From contig NZ_JAPNKC010000001.1 in NCBI RefSeq assembly GCF_026626705.1, positions 744,001-808,000 of the forward strand: a stretch of 64,000 nt of DNA. The letters run 5' to 3'. The notes below the pieces were generated by a model. It worked only from the letters and a program-made list of their open reading frames with translations, had not been told where the DNA came from and ran no database searches. The stretch comes from Pyxidicoccus sp. MSG2. GTDB taxonomy: Bacteria > Myxococcota > Myxococcia > Myxococcales > Myxococcaceae. Below, one piece after another: positions 8,653-17,334 of this stretch (its first letter is position 1; each line of letters starts with the position of its first letter). A program made the position numbers and the translations under genes.

Positions 8653-9648
8653 ATGGCACGCGAACTCATCGACCTGCACATCCATGTGGGCGGCGCCGTT
8701 GCGCCCCACATCCTCTGGTCCATCGCCCACCAGCAGGGCTTCAAGCTCCCCGTCAAAAACTACTTCGACTTCGTGGAGCTCATCACCTCCCGACCCGGCA
8801 AGGTCGGGAGCCTCGACGACTATCTGAAGATCCTCCACACGTGGACGGAGAAGATTCAGTCCTCGCCGAGCGCAATCGAGCGCTCCGTCTATGAGGTCAT
8901 CGGCAAGGAGTACCGCGGTAGCCGGGTGACACAGATGGAGCTGCGCTTCAACCCGATGAAGCGCAACCTCAACTCCGAGCTGGACCTGGACCACATCATC
9001 CACGCCGCGCTGCGCGGCATGGACCGCGCGGTGCTGGAGTACGGCGTGAAGATGGGGCTCATCTTCTGCCTCGCTCGCGAGTTCGACCACAAGCTCAACA
9101 GCATCATCGTGGACAAGGCCATCAAGTACCGCACGCGCGGCGTGTACGGCATCGACCTGGCCGGCACCGAGACGAACGCCATGGAGCTCAAGCCCGAGCG
9201 CGTGGCCGAGTACGAGGACCTCTTCGCGCGCGCCCGCAAGGCCGGCCTCAAGTGCACCGTGCACACCGGCGAGACGCGCGGCACCGGCGCCGAGGGCGTC
9301 ATGTCCGTGGTGGAGAAGCTCAAGCCGCACCGCATCGGCCATGGCATCCGCGCCGCCTACGACGAGCACGCCATGAAGGTGCTGCGGGAGAACGACATCG
9401 TCCTGGAGCTGTGCCCCACGTCCAACCTGCACACCAAGGCGGTGGAGGGCGTGGAGGAGCTGCGCCACATCTGCCGCACCTTCTGGGACCGCAAGGTGAA
9501 GTTCACCATCAACACCGACGGCCCCTACCTGCTCGAGACGGACATGCGCCGGGAAATCGAAATCATCGAGCAGAACGGCATCCTCACGCCGGAGCAGGTG
9601 GACCAGACGCTCGCCTGGGCCCGGCAGGCCTCGTTCATCCCCGCCTGA
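8653..9648 (+). CDS. Adenosine deaminase-family amidohydrolase
   Basis: A 331-residue metallo-hydrolase of the adenosine/AMP deaminase family. Metal ligands are visible: HxH at H9/H11 (LIDLHIHVGG), H204 with the proton-donor E207 (HTGE), H230 (RIGHG), and D289 (NTDGP). ELCPTSN, which follows the catalytic His region, is also conserved. Typical family members have two Asp at the last motif (DDP); here the second is G290. In mammalian ADA that second Asp contacts purine N7, so the substrate range may differ from adenosine. It is 8 bp upstream of pyrD, consistent with a nucleotide salvage and synthesis operon. Confidence 0.82.
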   Translation: MARELIDLHIHVGGAVAPHILWSIAHQQGFKLPVKNYFDFVELITSRPGKVGSLDDYLKILHTWTEKIQSSPSAIERSVYEVIGKEYRGSRVTQMELRFNPMKRNLNSELDLDHIIHAALRGMDRAVLEYGVKMGLIFCLAREFDHKLNSIIVDKAIKYRTRGVYGIDLAGTETNAMELKPERVAEYEDLFARARKAGLKCTVHTGETRGTGAEGVMSVVEKLKPHRIGHGIRAAYDEHAMKVLRENDIVLELCPTSNLHTKAVEGVEELRHICRTFWDRKVKFTINTDGPYLLETDMRREIEIIEQNGILTPEQVDQTLAWARQASFIPA

Positions 9649-9656
9649 GCGTGCCC

Positions 9657-10763
9657 ATGTACGGACTCACCCGCTCGCTCCTCTTCCAGCTCTCCGCGGA
9701 GCGCGCGCACCGGCTGGGCATGGCCGGGCTGCACCAGCTCGGCCGCGCCCACGGCCTCTGCGAATCCATGCGCGCGAAGGCACTGCGCGGCACCACGCCG
9801 GGCATGGCCGTGGACGTCGCGGGCCTGCGCTTCGCCCACCCCGTGGCCCTGGCCGCCGGCCTGGACAAGGACGCCGAGGCGGTGGACGGACTCTTCGCCT
9901 GCGGCTTCTCCGCGGTGGAGATTGGCACCCTCACGCCCCGGCCCCAGCCCGGCAACCCCACACCGCGCCTGTTCCGCCTCCCGGAGCACCGTGCCGTCAT
10001 CAACCGCATGGGCTTCAACAACCACGGCGCCACGGACGCGGCCACGCGCCTGCGCGCGCTCACGTGGCGCCCCGGCCCGCTGGGCGTCAACATCGGCAAG
10101 AACAAGGACACGCCGCTGGAGAAGGCGGTGGACGACTACGTGGCCTGCGTGGACGCGCTCGCGCCGCTGGGCGACTACGTGGTGGTGAATGCCTCGTCGC
10201 CCAACACGCCCGGCCTGCGCAAGCTGCAGGAGCCGGAAGCGCTGGGCCACCTGCTGCGCACCGTGCAGGAGCGCCTGGCCTCGGTGGCCCCCGGCAAGCC
10301 CCTGTTCCTGAAGATTGCCCCGGACCTCACGCCCGAGGCCGTGGACGAGGTGGTGGACGTGGTGCGCGCGTGCGGCCTCTCGGGCCTCATCGCCACCAAC
10401 ACCACCATCGCCCGCCCCTTCGAGCACCCGCTGGCGAAGGAGGCGGGCGGCCTGTCCGGAGCGCCCGTGCGCGAGCCGGCCAACGCCGTCATCCGCCGCG
10501 CGTACCTGCGCAGCGGCGGCGCCCTGCCCATCATCGGCGTGGGCGGCGTCTTCACCGCCCAGGACGTGTACGAGAAGCTGCGCGCCGGCGCGTCCGTGGT
10601 GCAGGTCTACACGGGCTTCATCTACGAGGGGCCCGGCATGGTGGGCCGCATCCTCCCCGGCCTCGCCGCCCTGCTCTCCCGGGATGGCTTCAGCCAGGTG
10701 CGGGACGCCATCGGCGCCGAGCACCGGGGCACCGGACAGGCCGCTTCCCCGCCCTCCGCATAG
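9657..10763 (+). CDS. pyrD: Dihydroorotate dehydrogenase (quinone), class 2
   Basis: A 368-residue class 2 PyrD, which oxidises dihydroorotate to orotate and passes electrons to quinone at the inner membrane. The amphipathic N-terminal helices (residues 1-40) that bind quinone are present, as are VALAAGLDKD, the GTLTPRPQPGNP motif, NRMGFNN, the catalytic-Ser loop NASSPNTPGLR, and the FMN phosphate-binding IIGVGGV. A GTG six bases upstream (9651) is an alternative start. It is the last gene of a plus-strand run and is followed by two strong hairpins. Confidence 0.96.
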   Translation: MYGLTRSLLFQLSAERAHRLGMAGLHQLGRAHGLCESMRAKALRGTTPGMAVDVAGLRFAHPVALAAGLDKDAEAVDGLFACGFSAVEIGTLTPRPQPGNPTPRLFRLPEHRAVINRMGFNNHGATDAATRLRALTWRPGPLGVNIGKNKDTPLEKAVDDYVACVDALAPLGDYVVVNASSPNTPGLRKLQEPEALGHLLRTVQERLASVAPGKPLFLKIAPDLTPEAVDEVVDVVRACGLSGLIATNTTIARPFEHPLAKEAGGLSGAPVREPANAVIRRAYLRSGGALPIIGVGGVFTAQDVYEKLRAGASVVQVYTGFIYEGPGMVGRILPGLAALLSRDGFSQVRDAIGAEHRGTGQAASPPSA

Positions 10764-10767
10764 ACGA

Positions 10768-10799
10768 AGCCCCGGGTGCCTGGAAGGCCACCCGGGGCT
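10768..10799 (+). terminator. Strong hairpin after pyrD
   Basis: AGCCCCGGGTG (10768-10778) pairs perfectly with CACCCGGGGCT (10789-10799) around a 10-base loop, five bases after the pyrD stop. The run following on the plus strand is not T-rich, so it may act as a Rho-assisted or mRNA-stabilising structure rather than a classical intrinsic terminator. Confidence 0.6.
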
Positions 10800-10812
10800 G
10801 TCTGAAAAATGA

Positions 10813-10849
10813 GCGCTCGCCGGCGCCTTGGAGTTTCACCGGCGAGCGC
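10813..10849 (-). terminator. Intrinsic terminator of the DUF4097 gene
   Basis: GCGCTCGCCGG (10813-10823) pairs with CCGGCGAGCGC (10839-10849), loop 15 bases. Read on the minus strand the stem is followed at once by TCATTTTT, so it is a good intrinsic terminator for the gene ending at 10881. It sits back to back with the pyrD hairpin. Confidence 0.65.
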
Positions 10850-10880
10850 CCCGGGCCCAGTGCTTGACGGGCCGCGAAAG

Positions 10881-11570
10881 CTATTCCTGCACCGTGAGCG
10901 CGCCGCTCACCGTGCTGACTTCGACTGCCTGGGAGCCGGCGCCGTAGCTCTTCTCCTTCGAGCCGAGCGCGACGGAACTCCCATTGAAACTTCCACTGAC
11001 GGAGCTGAATTCCACCTTCGCGTCCGCCTTGGCCGGCAGCTTCAGCCGGACATCCCCTGAAACGGTGCTCACAGAAGTAGTCACGACCTTCCGCGGTGCC
11101 AACACCACTTCTCCATCTACGGAGCTGACCGAGATCCTTCGCTCCGAGCCGTTCACTTCCACACGGCCGTTGACCGCCGAAATCTCCTGCTCCCCCGTCA
11201 CGCCCCCTACTGACACCGTGGCATTCACGACACTGACGTGAAGCTCCGTGCTCCGGGGCACCTTCACCGCGAACCGCACCTTCCCCAGGTCACCCTTGCA
11301 GGAGTGCCGCTCCTCCTCGCACTTCCCGCAGCACACCTGCGCCCTCACCACGTCGCCTTCTTGGACGACTTCAACCTCGGTTTTGTTCCGGCCCGAGTCC
11401 GAGCCTTCCCTAACCACCTCGAATACCACGCTATTCCCGTCTACCGCATCTACCCGCACCGCGCCATCCACATTGGAAATATGGACCTCGGGAGTGCCAT
11501 CCGTTTCAAACTTCCACGTCTGGGGTGTTGCCGGGGCAGCAGCCAGGATGACCAGGAGGGCGAGGTGCAT
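10881..11570 (-). CDS. Exported DUF4097-type beta-repeat protein with a Cys cluster
   Basis: A 229-residue protein with an N-terminal signal peptide (residues 1 to about 16) and six or more short beta-strand repeats of the type ISxVDGxVxV (ISNVDGAVRV, VSVVNATVSV, ISAVNGRVEV, VSSVDGEVVL, VSTVSGDVRL, VSTVSGALTV), characteristic of the DUF4097 putative-adhesin beta-helix. An inserted loop carries C80, C81, C84 and C91 (CCGKC then C), which could form disulfides or bind metal. The ATG follows GAGGAC. It ends in its own terminator. The gene appears lower in GC and richer in Lys/Ser/Thr codons than its neighbours, though I did not compute this. The function of the family is not established. Confidence 0.78.
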   Translation of the reverse strand: MHLALLVILAAAPATPQTWKFETDGTPEVHISNVDGAVRVDAVDGNSVVFEVVREGSDSGRNKTEVEVVQEGDVVRAQVCCGKCEEERHSCKGDLGKVRFAVKVPRSTELHVSVVNATVSVGGVTGEQEISAVNGRVEVNGSERRISVSSVDGEVVLAPRKVVTTSVSTVSGDVRLKLPAKADAKVEFSSVSGSFNGSSVALGSKEKSYGAGSQAVEVSTVSGALTVQE

Positions 11571-11676
11571 GGTGGGTCCTCATGTAGGGGTAAGGCTTCC
11601 CTCCTCCCTACGTAGGGCCCGCCTTTCGATTTCGTCGACGGCGTGCGGCAGTATCCACGCCGGTCTGACATGCGCC

Positions 11677-12831
11677 TCAGGCGCCAATGCCGCGAGCCAC
11701 CTTCTGGTACAGCGCGTCGTGCACGCGGATCATCTTCTCCAGCGACAGCTCCCGCGCCACGAAGTCCCGCGCGGCCCGGCCCATGGCTCTCGCCTTCTCG
11801 GGATTCGAGAGGAGCTGGGCAAAGGACTGGGCCAGTTGGGCGGGCTGCTCGGGTGACACGATGAGGCCGCGCACGCCGTCCTGGACGAGGTCGGTGTTGC
11901 CGCCCACCCGTGTCACCACCATGGGCAGCCCGGAGGCCATGCCCTCCATGACGGCGTTGGACATGCCCTCCGCGGAGGAGCACAGCACGCCGAAGCTGGC
12001 GCGCGCGTAGATGGCCGGCACGTCGGTGCGGTGCCGGAGGAAGTGGACGGTGTCCGTCACGCCGAGCTCCGCGGCCAGCTTCTCCAATTGCGGCCGGCGC
12101 GGGCCGTCCCCCACGAGGAAGGCATGCAACTTCGTGCCGCCGTGGCGGAGCATGGCCAGCGAGAGCAGCAGGTCTTCCTGCCGCTTCACGGGGTGGTTCA
12201 TGTTGGCCACGTGCACCACCACCGGCGCACCGCCCGTGTCCGGCAGGGGGCCCTTGAGGCCCTCGCGCACGCGGGCGTCGAAGCGCCGCAGGTCCAGGCC
12301 GTTGTGGATGACGGAGACGCGCGAGGCGGGCAGGCCCTCCTCGGACACCAGCATGTTCCGGATGGCCTCCGCGTTGGCGATGACGTGGTCCGCCATCCGC
12401 GTCAGCCGCGCGTGCACCGCGCGCCGCACCCGGCCCTGCCAGTGGGACAGGTCCAACCGCCCGACGATGACCTTCGCCCCCGCCAGCTTCGCGGCGGGCA
12501 CGGCGATGAGCGTGGAGTAGAAGTCGTGCACGTGCACCAGCTCCACGCGGTGCTGCTTCAGCCAGCGCGCCATCCGGTACACCTGGTACGCGGTGTTGGG
12601 CTGCGCCACCGAGCCCTTGAGCGGGAAGGCCTCCGGCGCGTGGCCGAGCTTCCAGAGCGAGCCCATCAGCGGCCCCGCGTCCTCCAGCACGGAGACCTGG
12701 AGCCGGTAGCTGGGGGGCAGCCCCCGCAGCAGCTCCAGCACCTGCACCTCCGTCCCTCCAATGTGGAACGACCGGGTGAACTGCACCAGGCGGAGGGGCT
12801 CCCGCCCCATCCGCACCTCCTCACGCCGCAT
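11677..12831 (-). CDS. Family-4-type (GT-B) glycosyltransferase
   Basis: A 384-residue GT-B glycosyltransferase of the GT4 class that probably adds a sugar to a lipid-linked glycan on the cytoplasmic face of the membrane. The N-terminal acceptor domain has QFTRSFHIGGTEVQVLELL and LVHVHDFYS; the C-terminal donor domain has the linker HNGLDLRRF, VVHVANMNHPVKRQEDLL, FLVGDGPRR, and the EGMSNAVMEGMASGLPMVVT element that contains the EX7E motif. The start at 12831 overlaps the stop of the upstream O-antigen-ligase gene; an internal ATG at 12810 with GAGGAGG upstream is an equally good start. The pair forms a polysaccharide operon. Confidence 0.88.
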   Translation of the reverse strand: MRREEVRMGREPLRLVQFTRSFHIGGTEVQVLELLRGLPPSYRLQVSVLEDAGPLMGSLWKLGHAPEAFPLKGSVAQPNTAYQVYRMARWLKQHRVELVHVHDFYSTLIAVPAAKLAGAKVIVGRLDLSHWQGRVRRAVHARLTRMADHVIANAEAIRNMLVSEEGLPASRVSVIHNGLDLRRFDARVREGLKGPLPDTGGAPVVVHVANMNHPVKRQEDLLLSLAMLRHGGTKLHAFLVGDGPRRPQLEKLAAELGVTDTVHFLRHRTDVPAIYARASFGVLCSSAEGMSNAVMEGMASGLPMVVTRVGGNTDLVQDGVRGLIVSPEQPAQLAQSFAQLLSNPEKARAMGRAARDFVARELSLEKMIRVHDALYQKVARGIGA

Positions 12832-14107
12832 GTCCAGACCCCTCCCAACCCGCCACCGCCGGCTCCCTGGGAGCCGGAACCTTCTGCACCGCCACCGAAG
12901 ACGTCTCCGCCGCGCGGGCAATCCGATGCGCCGCCGCCGCCAATCCGAAGAGCACGTAGCAGTGCGCGGACAGGATGTAGCCGGAGAACAAGTCACACAC
13001 GAGGTAGCCGACCATGGAGGCGGACAGCGCCCGCCCCAACCAGCCCATCTCCGGGTTTCTCGACGCCGCGAAGGCGCCGCCCGCGGCGCCGCCCGCGAAG
13101 ACCAGGAAGAAGGCGAGGCCCACCCAGCCCAGCTCGCCAATCACGTCCAGGAAGATGTTGTGCGCCACGTAGGCCCGGCGCGCCTCGGGCGGCGCATACA
13201 GCGGCCACGCGTAGCGGAAGCTGCCCGCGCCCACGCCCAGCAGCGGCCGGTCCAGGCTGATGCGGCTGGCCACCTGCCACGCGTACACGCGGCCCATGGC
13301 GGACGCGTCCTCGTGGAACGTGGCCACCGTCTCGTTGCGCTCCCAGAAGCTCTTCGGAGCGAACACGAGCAGGCCCACCACGAAGAGGGAGCCCACCACC
13401 ACCGCCTGCATGCGGCGCTTCTCGCGCACCGCCCAGATGCCCATGGCGAGCGACAGGCCGATGAAGCCGCCGCGCGAGTGAGAGAAGACAATCGCCGTCA
13501 CCGCCAGCGCCGCCGCGACGAGGCACGCCAGCCGCCACAGCCACGCGCTGCCCTTGCGCGCCATGAAGGCGACGGCCAGCGGCACCACCAGGCCAATGTT
13601 CATGGCCATGTGGTTCGGGTCCGCGTAGACGCCCACCCACCGCGCGCGGAAGCCCTCCACCAGGTCCTCGCCCACCAGGTACCAGTTGATGACGCCGATG
13701 GACGTCACCACCGACGCCAGCACCATGGCCCCGCACACCACCGCGAGCCGCTTGCCGCTGGTGATGACGTTGACGATGGTGAGGTAGATGGCCGTGAGCT
13801 TCAGCAGCTCCACGCCCGTCGCCTGCGTCACCTCCGGGTTCAGCGACCAGGAGAGCGACGCCACCGCCAGCGTCGAAAAACCAATCAGCGCCAGCCCTCG
13901 CGAGCCGTCCACGTAGAGCGGCTCGGCCTTGCCCAGCCGCCGCATCACCATCAACCCCGCCGCCAGCACCGATGTCACCAGCGCCAGCCGCAGCTCCGCC
14001 AGCGCGGGGATCCACTCACCCGGCGCCGCATACAACACCGCCGCGAACGCGGTCAGCGCATAGAAGGCCCACAAGTCACGGCGCTGTCCCTGGTCGCCCG
14101 GCACCAT
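12821..14107 (-). CDS. O-antigen ligase/polymerase-family membrane protein
   Basis: A 428-residue polytopic inner-membrane protein with about ten to twelve hydrophobic helices. The O-antigen ligase/Wzy-type signatures are clear: SHSRGGFIGLS in the centre, VGAGSFRYAWPLY in the large periplasmic loop, and HNIFLDVIGELGWVG with the conserved His. Members either ligate glycans to lipid A core, polymerise repeat units or modify proteins; the exact role is not visible. The ATG at 14107 follows a GGGAGGTGGAGGG box; a GTG nine bases upstream sits too close to that box. It is followed by an overlapping glycosyltransferase gene. Confidence 0.87.
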   Translation of the reverse strand: MVPGDQGQRRDLWAFYALTAFAAVLYAAPGEWIPALAELRLALVTSVLAAGLMVMRRLGKAEPLYVDGSRGLALIGFSTLAVASLSWSLNPEVTQATGVELLKLTAIYLTIVNVITSGKRLAVVCGAMVLASVVTSIGVINWYLVGEDLVEGFRARWVGVYADPNHMAMNIGLVVPLAVAFMARKGSAWLWRLACLVAAALAVTAIVFSHSRGGFIGLSLAMGIWAVREKRRMQAVVVGSLFVVGLLVFAPKSFWERNETVATFHEDASAMGRVYAWQVASRISLDRPLLGVGAGSFRYAWPLYAPPEARRAYVAHNIFLDVIGELGWVGLAFFLVFAGGAAGGAFAASRNPEMGWLGRALSASMVGYLVCDLFSGYILSAHCYVLFGLAAAAHRIARAAETSSVAVQKVPAPREPAVAGWEGSGHAA

Positions 14108-14214
14108 TCCCTCCACCTCCCAGCAGTTGCCTCGCGCACAATCACGCGTGCCCTGCCGGTAGCAGAGGACATGCCAGCCGCCCCAACGGGCAAAGGCTTG
14201 GATCTCCTACGCTT

Positions 14215-14244
14215 GGGCGGCCCCTTCCGTGCCCCGGGCCGCCC
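14215..14244. terminator. Hairpin between two minus-strand units
   Basis: GGGCGGCC (14215-14222) pairs with GGCCGCCC (14237-14244), just past the stop of the large unknown gene (14258). On the minus strand a GTTTTTC run lies between that stop and the stem, the wrong order for a classical intrinsic terminator, so confidence is low. Confidence 0.3.
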
Positions 14245-14257
14245 AGGACTGAAAAAC

Positions 14258-15931
14258 CTACGGTACCGGGCTGCTCTCCATGGGAAGCACGGCGGTGGCG
14301 ACTGGATCCAACCGCCCCTCCTGGAGCCAGGCCGTGCCCAGCTCGTCCAACAGCCGGGTGAGTGTCAGTCCCACCAGGCGCCGCAGCTCCTCGCGGGCCT
14401 CGGGGGGCACCGCGTTCTCCAGGCCGGCGAAGACGCGCTCGGCGGCGGAGGGGCGCAGACGCGGCTCCTCGGGGGTGCCCTCGAAGAGGCGCTGGCCCAG
14501 CTCCACCGTGCGCCCCAGGGGCACGGGGCGCGCGTCCGCCCGGCCCTCCAGCACCGCCATGGCCACCACCGCGGCCAGCAGGCGCTCCACGCCCAGCGTC
14601 TCCAGCGGCACGCCGAAGCGGGCCACCGCCGTGTGCGCGGCCTCGGCGGAGCCGCCCAGCATCCCGCGCAGCAGCGCCACCTGGGCCTCCGCGCGGGCCA
14701 GCAGCGCCTCGGTGGAGGCCACCTCGCGCAGGGAGCGGAAGGGCACCGGCTCCGCGCCCTCCACCCGCAGCGCGCGGCGCGGCCGCTTGCGCCGGAGCGC
14801 GTCGATGGCCGCGGCCTCCTCCGGCAGCACCATCAGCACGCCCTCGAGCATGGCGCCCGGTGCCTTCACCAGCCGGTCCGCCCGGAACTTGAGCTGGAGC
14901 GTCAGCGAGAAGCCCACCTGGAAGACGCGGCGCAGCGGCGTGTCGCGCAGCGCGTCCGAGGCGCGGCCGGGGACGGCGCCCGTCAGGTGCTCCAGCCCCA
15001 GCGAGAGGTAGTCGCGGACCATCTCCGCCGCCTGGCGCGTGGCGTCCAGGTCTCCAGGGTCCGCCAGCTCCGCCACCAGCGCGGCGTTGGCCACGTCCCG
15101 CAGCTCGTCCTCCGCGTTCTCCCGCTCCAGCATCGTCAGCCCGCGGAAGGCCGCCTCCAGGTAGTCCACGTGCCCGCCGGTGGCCGCCAGCGCGGCGCCC
15201 GGCGCCTTCGTCGTGTCCACCGGGGCGCCCACGTCCACGCGGCTGAAGAGGGACACCGCGTCCTCCAGCGTGGGGAAGCCCATGTCCAGCAGCCGCCCGC
15301 GGCGGAACTGGTAGGCCGTCTCCTCCATCTCGCTGGGAATCTCCCAGCGCACGGCCTCCAGCAGCCGCACCGCCTCGAAGGGGTTCTCCGCGATGAGGTC
15401 ATTGAGGAGCGAGCGCACGGCGGACATCTCCACGCCCTCGGCCTTGATTTCGATGAGGTAGCGCCCCTCGGGCGTCTCCATCGTCACGCCGGGCGGGTTG
15501 ACGTCCGGGTTCTCCTCCAGGTCATGCACCTCGGAGAACTCGCGCAGCAGCAACTCCAGCACCTCCAGGTCCACCGCGTGCAGCTTGCGGAGGAAATCCC
15601 CGGTGTCGTCCACCCCGCCGCGCGCGGCGCGCAGCCAGGTGAGCACCGCGTGCGAGTCCACCTTGTCGCGGTGCCAGCCGCCCAGGTCCACGAAGGCGCG
15701 GAACTGGCCGGGCGACGCGAGCTGCACCAGCTCCGTCGCATCCGCCAGCCCCACTTCCTGGATGGTGACGTAGAGGTCCTCCGGAGGCAGCGAGCGCACC
15801 ACCGCCCGCGCATCCGAAGCCTCCAGGAGGGCGTCCATCCGCTGCCGCGGGGACAGCCGCATCAACCGCTGGCGCAGCTCTCGCGGGGCGAGCTGCGCGT
15901 CTCTGCCATTTCCCTTGCCGTTTTCAGACAC
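14258..15931 (-). CDS. Large protein of unknown function (DUF6178-like)
   Basis: A 557-residue soluble protein starting at GTG (MSENGKGNG). It is alpha-helical and rich in Arg, Glu and Leu, with no signal peptide or membrane segment. Features include LRQRLMRLSPRQRMDALLEA near the start, LPPEDLYVTIQEVG, FVDLGGWHRDKVD, and a C-terminal all-helical domain ending GLTLTRLLDELG. This arrangement reminds me of the DUF6178 family found in deltaproteobacteria, but I could not confirm that. It stands alone between the polysaccharide genes and engB. No enzymatic motif is apparent. Confidence 0.7.
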   Translation of the reverse strand: MSENGKGNGRDAQLAPRELRQRLMRLSPRQRMDALLEASDARAVVRSLPPEDLYVTIQEVGLADATELVQLASPGQFRAFVDLGGWHRDKVDSHAVLTWLRAARGGVDDTGDFLRKLHAVDLEVLELLLREFSEVHDLEENPDVNPPGVTMETPEGRYLIEIKAEGVEMSAVRSLLNDLIAENPFEAVRLLEAVRWEIPSEMEETAYQFRRGRLLDMGFPTLEDAVSLFSRVDVGAPVDTTKAPGAALAATGGHVDYLEAAFRGLTMLERENAEDELRDVANAALVAELADPGDLDATRQAAEMVRDYLSLGLEHLTGAVPGRASDALRDTPLRRVFQVGFSLTLQLKFRADRLVKAPGAMLEGVLMVLPEEAAAIDALRRKRPRRALRVEGAEPVPFRSLREVASTEALLARAEAQVALLRGMLGGSAEAAHTAVARFGVPLETLGVERLLAAVVAMAVLEGRADARPVPLGRTVELGQRLFEGTPEEPRLRPSAAERVFAGLENAVPPEAREELRRLVGLTLTRLLDELGTAWLQEGRLDPVATAVLPMESSPVP

Positions 15932-16056
15932 GCGGCGTGCCTACCACACCCCCTCCCGAGCCGGGAGGGGAACGCCACCGCGAGCGGCGACTACCGGATG
16001 ACGACCTCGCACCCACAAACGGAAAAGGTCAGGAAACGTTCTGCGCCGCGCCCTGC

Positions 16057-16680
16057 TCACTCCACCCGGGTGGACTTCCCGAAGGTATCGAGCAGGGCGC
16101 CCCAGACTTCATCGACTCCCAGCTTCTCCGTCGAGGAGAAGGGAAGGATGATCTCCAGGGGCAGGTCCATGGCCTTGGAGAGCGCCAGCATGCGGGGCTT
16201 GCGCTGGGCCTTGGTGAGCCGGTCCACCTTGGTCGCCACGACGAGGATGCGACGGTTGTGGGCCTGGAGGTAGTCGAGCGTGGCCAGGTCGTCCGGGGTA
16301 GGCCCCACCTCCGCGTCGATGATGCTGACCACCGCCTCCAGGCGGTGCCGCTTCTCGAGGTAGGTGGTGATCATCTCCTCCCACTGCTTCTTGTCCGTCT
16401 TGCTGGCCTTGGCGAAGCCGTAGCCGGGCAGATCGCACAGGCGCACCGCGTGGCGCACGCCTTTGCGCTCCAGGTCCACGTCGAAGAAGTTGAGCGTCCG
16501 GGTGCGGCCCGGGGTGTTCGACACGCGCACCAGCTTCCTGCGGTTGGTGAGCGCGTTGATCATGGAAGACTTGCCCACGTTGGAGCGGCCGACGAAGGCC
16601 ACCTCCGCGGTATGGCCCGGCGGGTAGCCCTTGGGCTCCACGGCGGTGACGACAAAGCGGGCGTCGAGAACCTTGATCAC
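16057..16680 (-). CDS. engB: Ribosome-biogenesis GTPase EngB (YsxC/YihA)
   Basis: A 207-residue TRAFAC GTPase that acts late in 50S subunit assembly. All GTPase motifs are visible: G1 GRSNVGKS (about residues 31-38), G2 region NTPGRTRTLNFF, G3 DLPGYG, G4 TKVD and G5 SST. Length agrees with the family (about 200). It starts with GTG four bases after the stop of the upstream cytochrome gene, so the two are co-transcribed. The basic N-terminus MIKVLDARFVVTAV matches EngB proteins. Confidence 0.95.
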   Translation of the reverse strand: MIKVLDARFVVTAVEPKGYPPGHTAEVAFVGRSNVGKSSMINALTNRRKLVRVSNTPGRTRTLNFFDVDLERKGVRHAVRLCDLPGYGFAKASKTDKKQWEEMITTYLEKRHRLEAVVSIIDAEVGPTPDDLATLDYLQAHNRRILVVATKVDRLTKAQRKPRMLALSKAMDLPLEIILPFSSTEKLGVDEVWGALLDTFGKSTRVE

Positions 16681-16684
16681 GCGA

Positions 16685-17203
16685 CTATTTCTTGGCGCTG
16701 GCCGGGGCTGGCGCCGTGGAGGTGGAAGTAGAGGACGCGTCGGTCCGGCCGGAGCGGCGGGCGCGCTCGGCGGACCAGTGGTCGATGGCCTTGAGCGACT
16801 CCTTGAAGTCGAAAGGCCGGAGGGAGGGCGAGGAAGCGTCGTGGCAGGAGCGGCACTGCTTCTCTGACGGGTCCACCAGCCCCACCAGCCGGGCCAGTTC
16901 CGGGTCCTTCATCACGTACTCGGGCGAGTAGTACTGGCCGCCGCCGTGGCACGTCTCGCAGGTGACGCTGGCCGTGGCCTGCGCGCCCTGATCCGGGGAG
17001 TGGCAGGACAGGCAGCGCCCGTCCTTGCGCTGCTGCTCGGAGAGGGAGTTCTCCGCGCGGGCATGCTTGGACTGCATCCACGCGTCGTAGGCCTCGGGGT
17101 GGCAGCCCTTGCAGCTGTCCGGGCCGACGAAGTCGGCGGCGGCGGCCGCGCCACCGAGGGCGAGGGCGAGCAGGAGCATCATCCTGGAGCCAGGAGCAGG
17201 CAT
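16685..17203 (-). CDS. Exported tetraheme c-type cytochrome
   Basis: A 172-residue periplasmic protein with a signal peptide (MMLLLALALGGAAAAA) and four CxxCH heme-c sites: CKGCH, CLSCH, CETCH and CRSCH. The DSCKGCHPEAYDAWMQSKHARAE stretch (positions near residues 29-51) is typical of the cytochrome c554/c3-like family of multiheme carriers. The C-terminus is a flexible Ser/Thr/Ala/Lys-rich tail (ASSTSTSTAPAPASAKK). It should carry electrons in the periplasm, donor and acceptor unknown. The start at 17203 lacks a good ribosome-binding site; a paired ATG about 20 bases downstream is an alternative. It is co-transcribed with engB. Confidence 0.85.
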   Translation of the reverse strand: MPAPGSRMMLLLALALGGAAAAADFVGPDSCKGCHPEAYDAWMQSKHARAENSLSEQQRKDGRCLSCHSPDQGAQATASVTCETCHGGGQYYSPEYVMKDPELARLVGLVDPSEKQCRSCHDASSPSLRPFDFKESLKAIDHWSAERARRSGRTDASSTSTSTAPAPASAKK

Positions 17204-17334
17204 GACGGTCCGACTAGCAGACCCCCCCGGACGGGGCAAGGCGTCTCGTGATTGAATGCCGGCCAGCATCATCCGTTTGAAACACTGTGGATTTCTTGAG
17301 CCCTGCCTGCTCAATCCGTTAGGGAGGAATCGTG

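Noticed and set aside
12761-16273. A 1,170-codon plus-strand open frame opposite the polysaccharide and DUF6178-like genes.
   Set aside because: Arg/His/Gln-rich antisense frame with no motif; the minus-strand genes have recognised domains.
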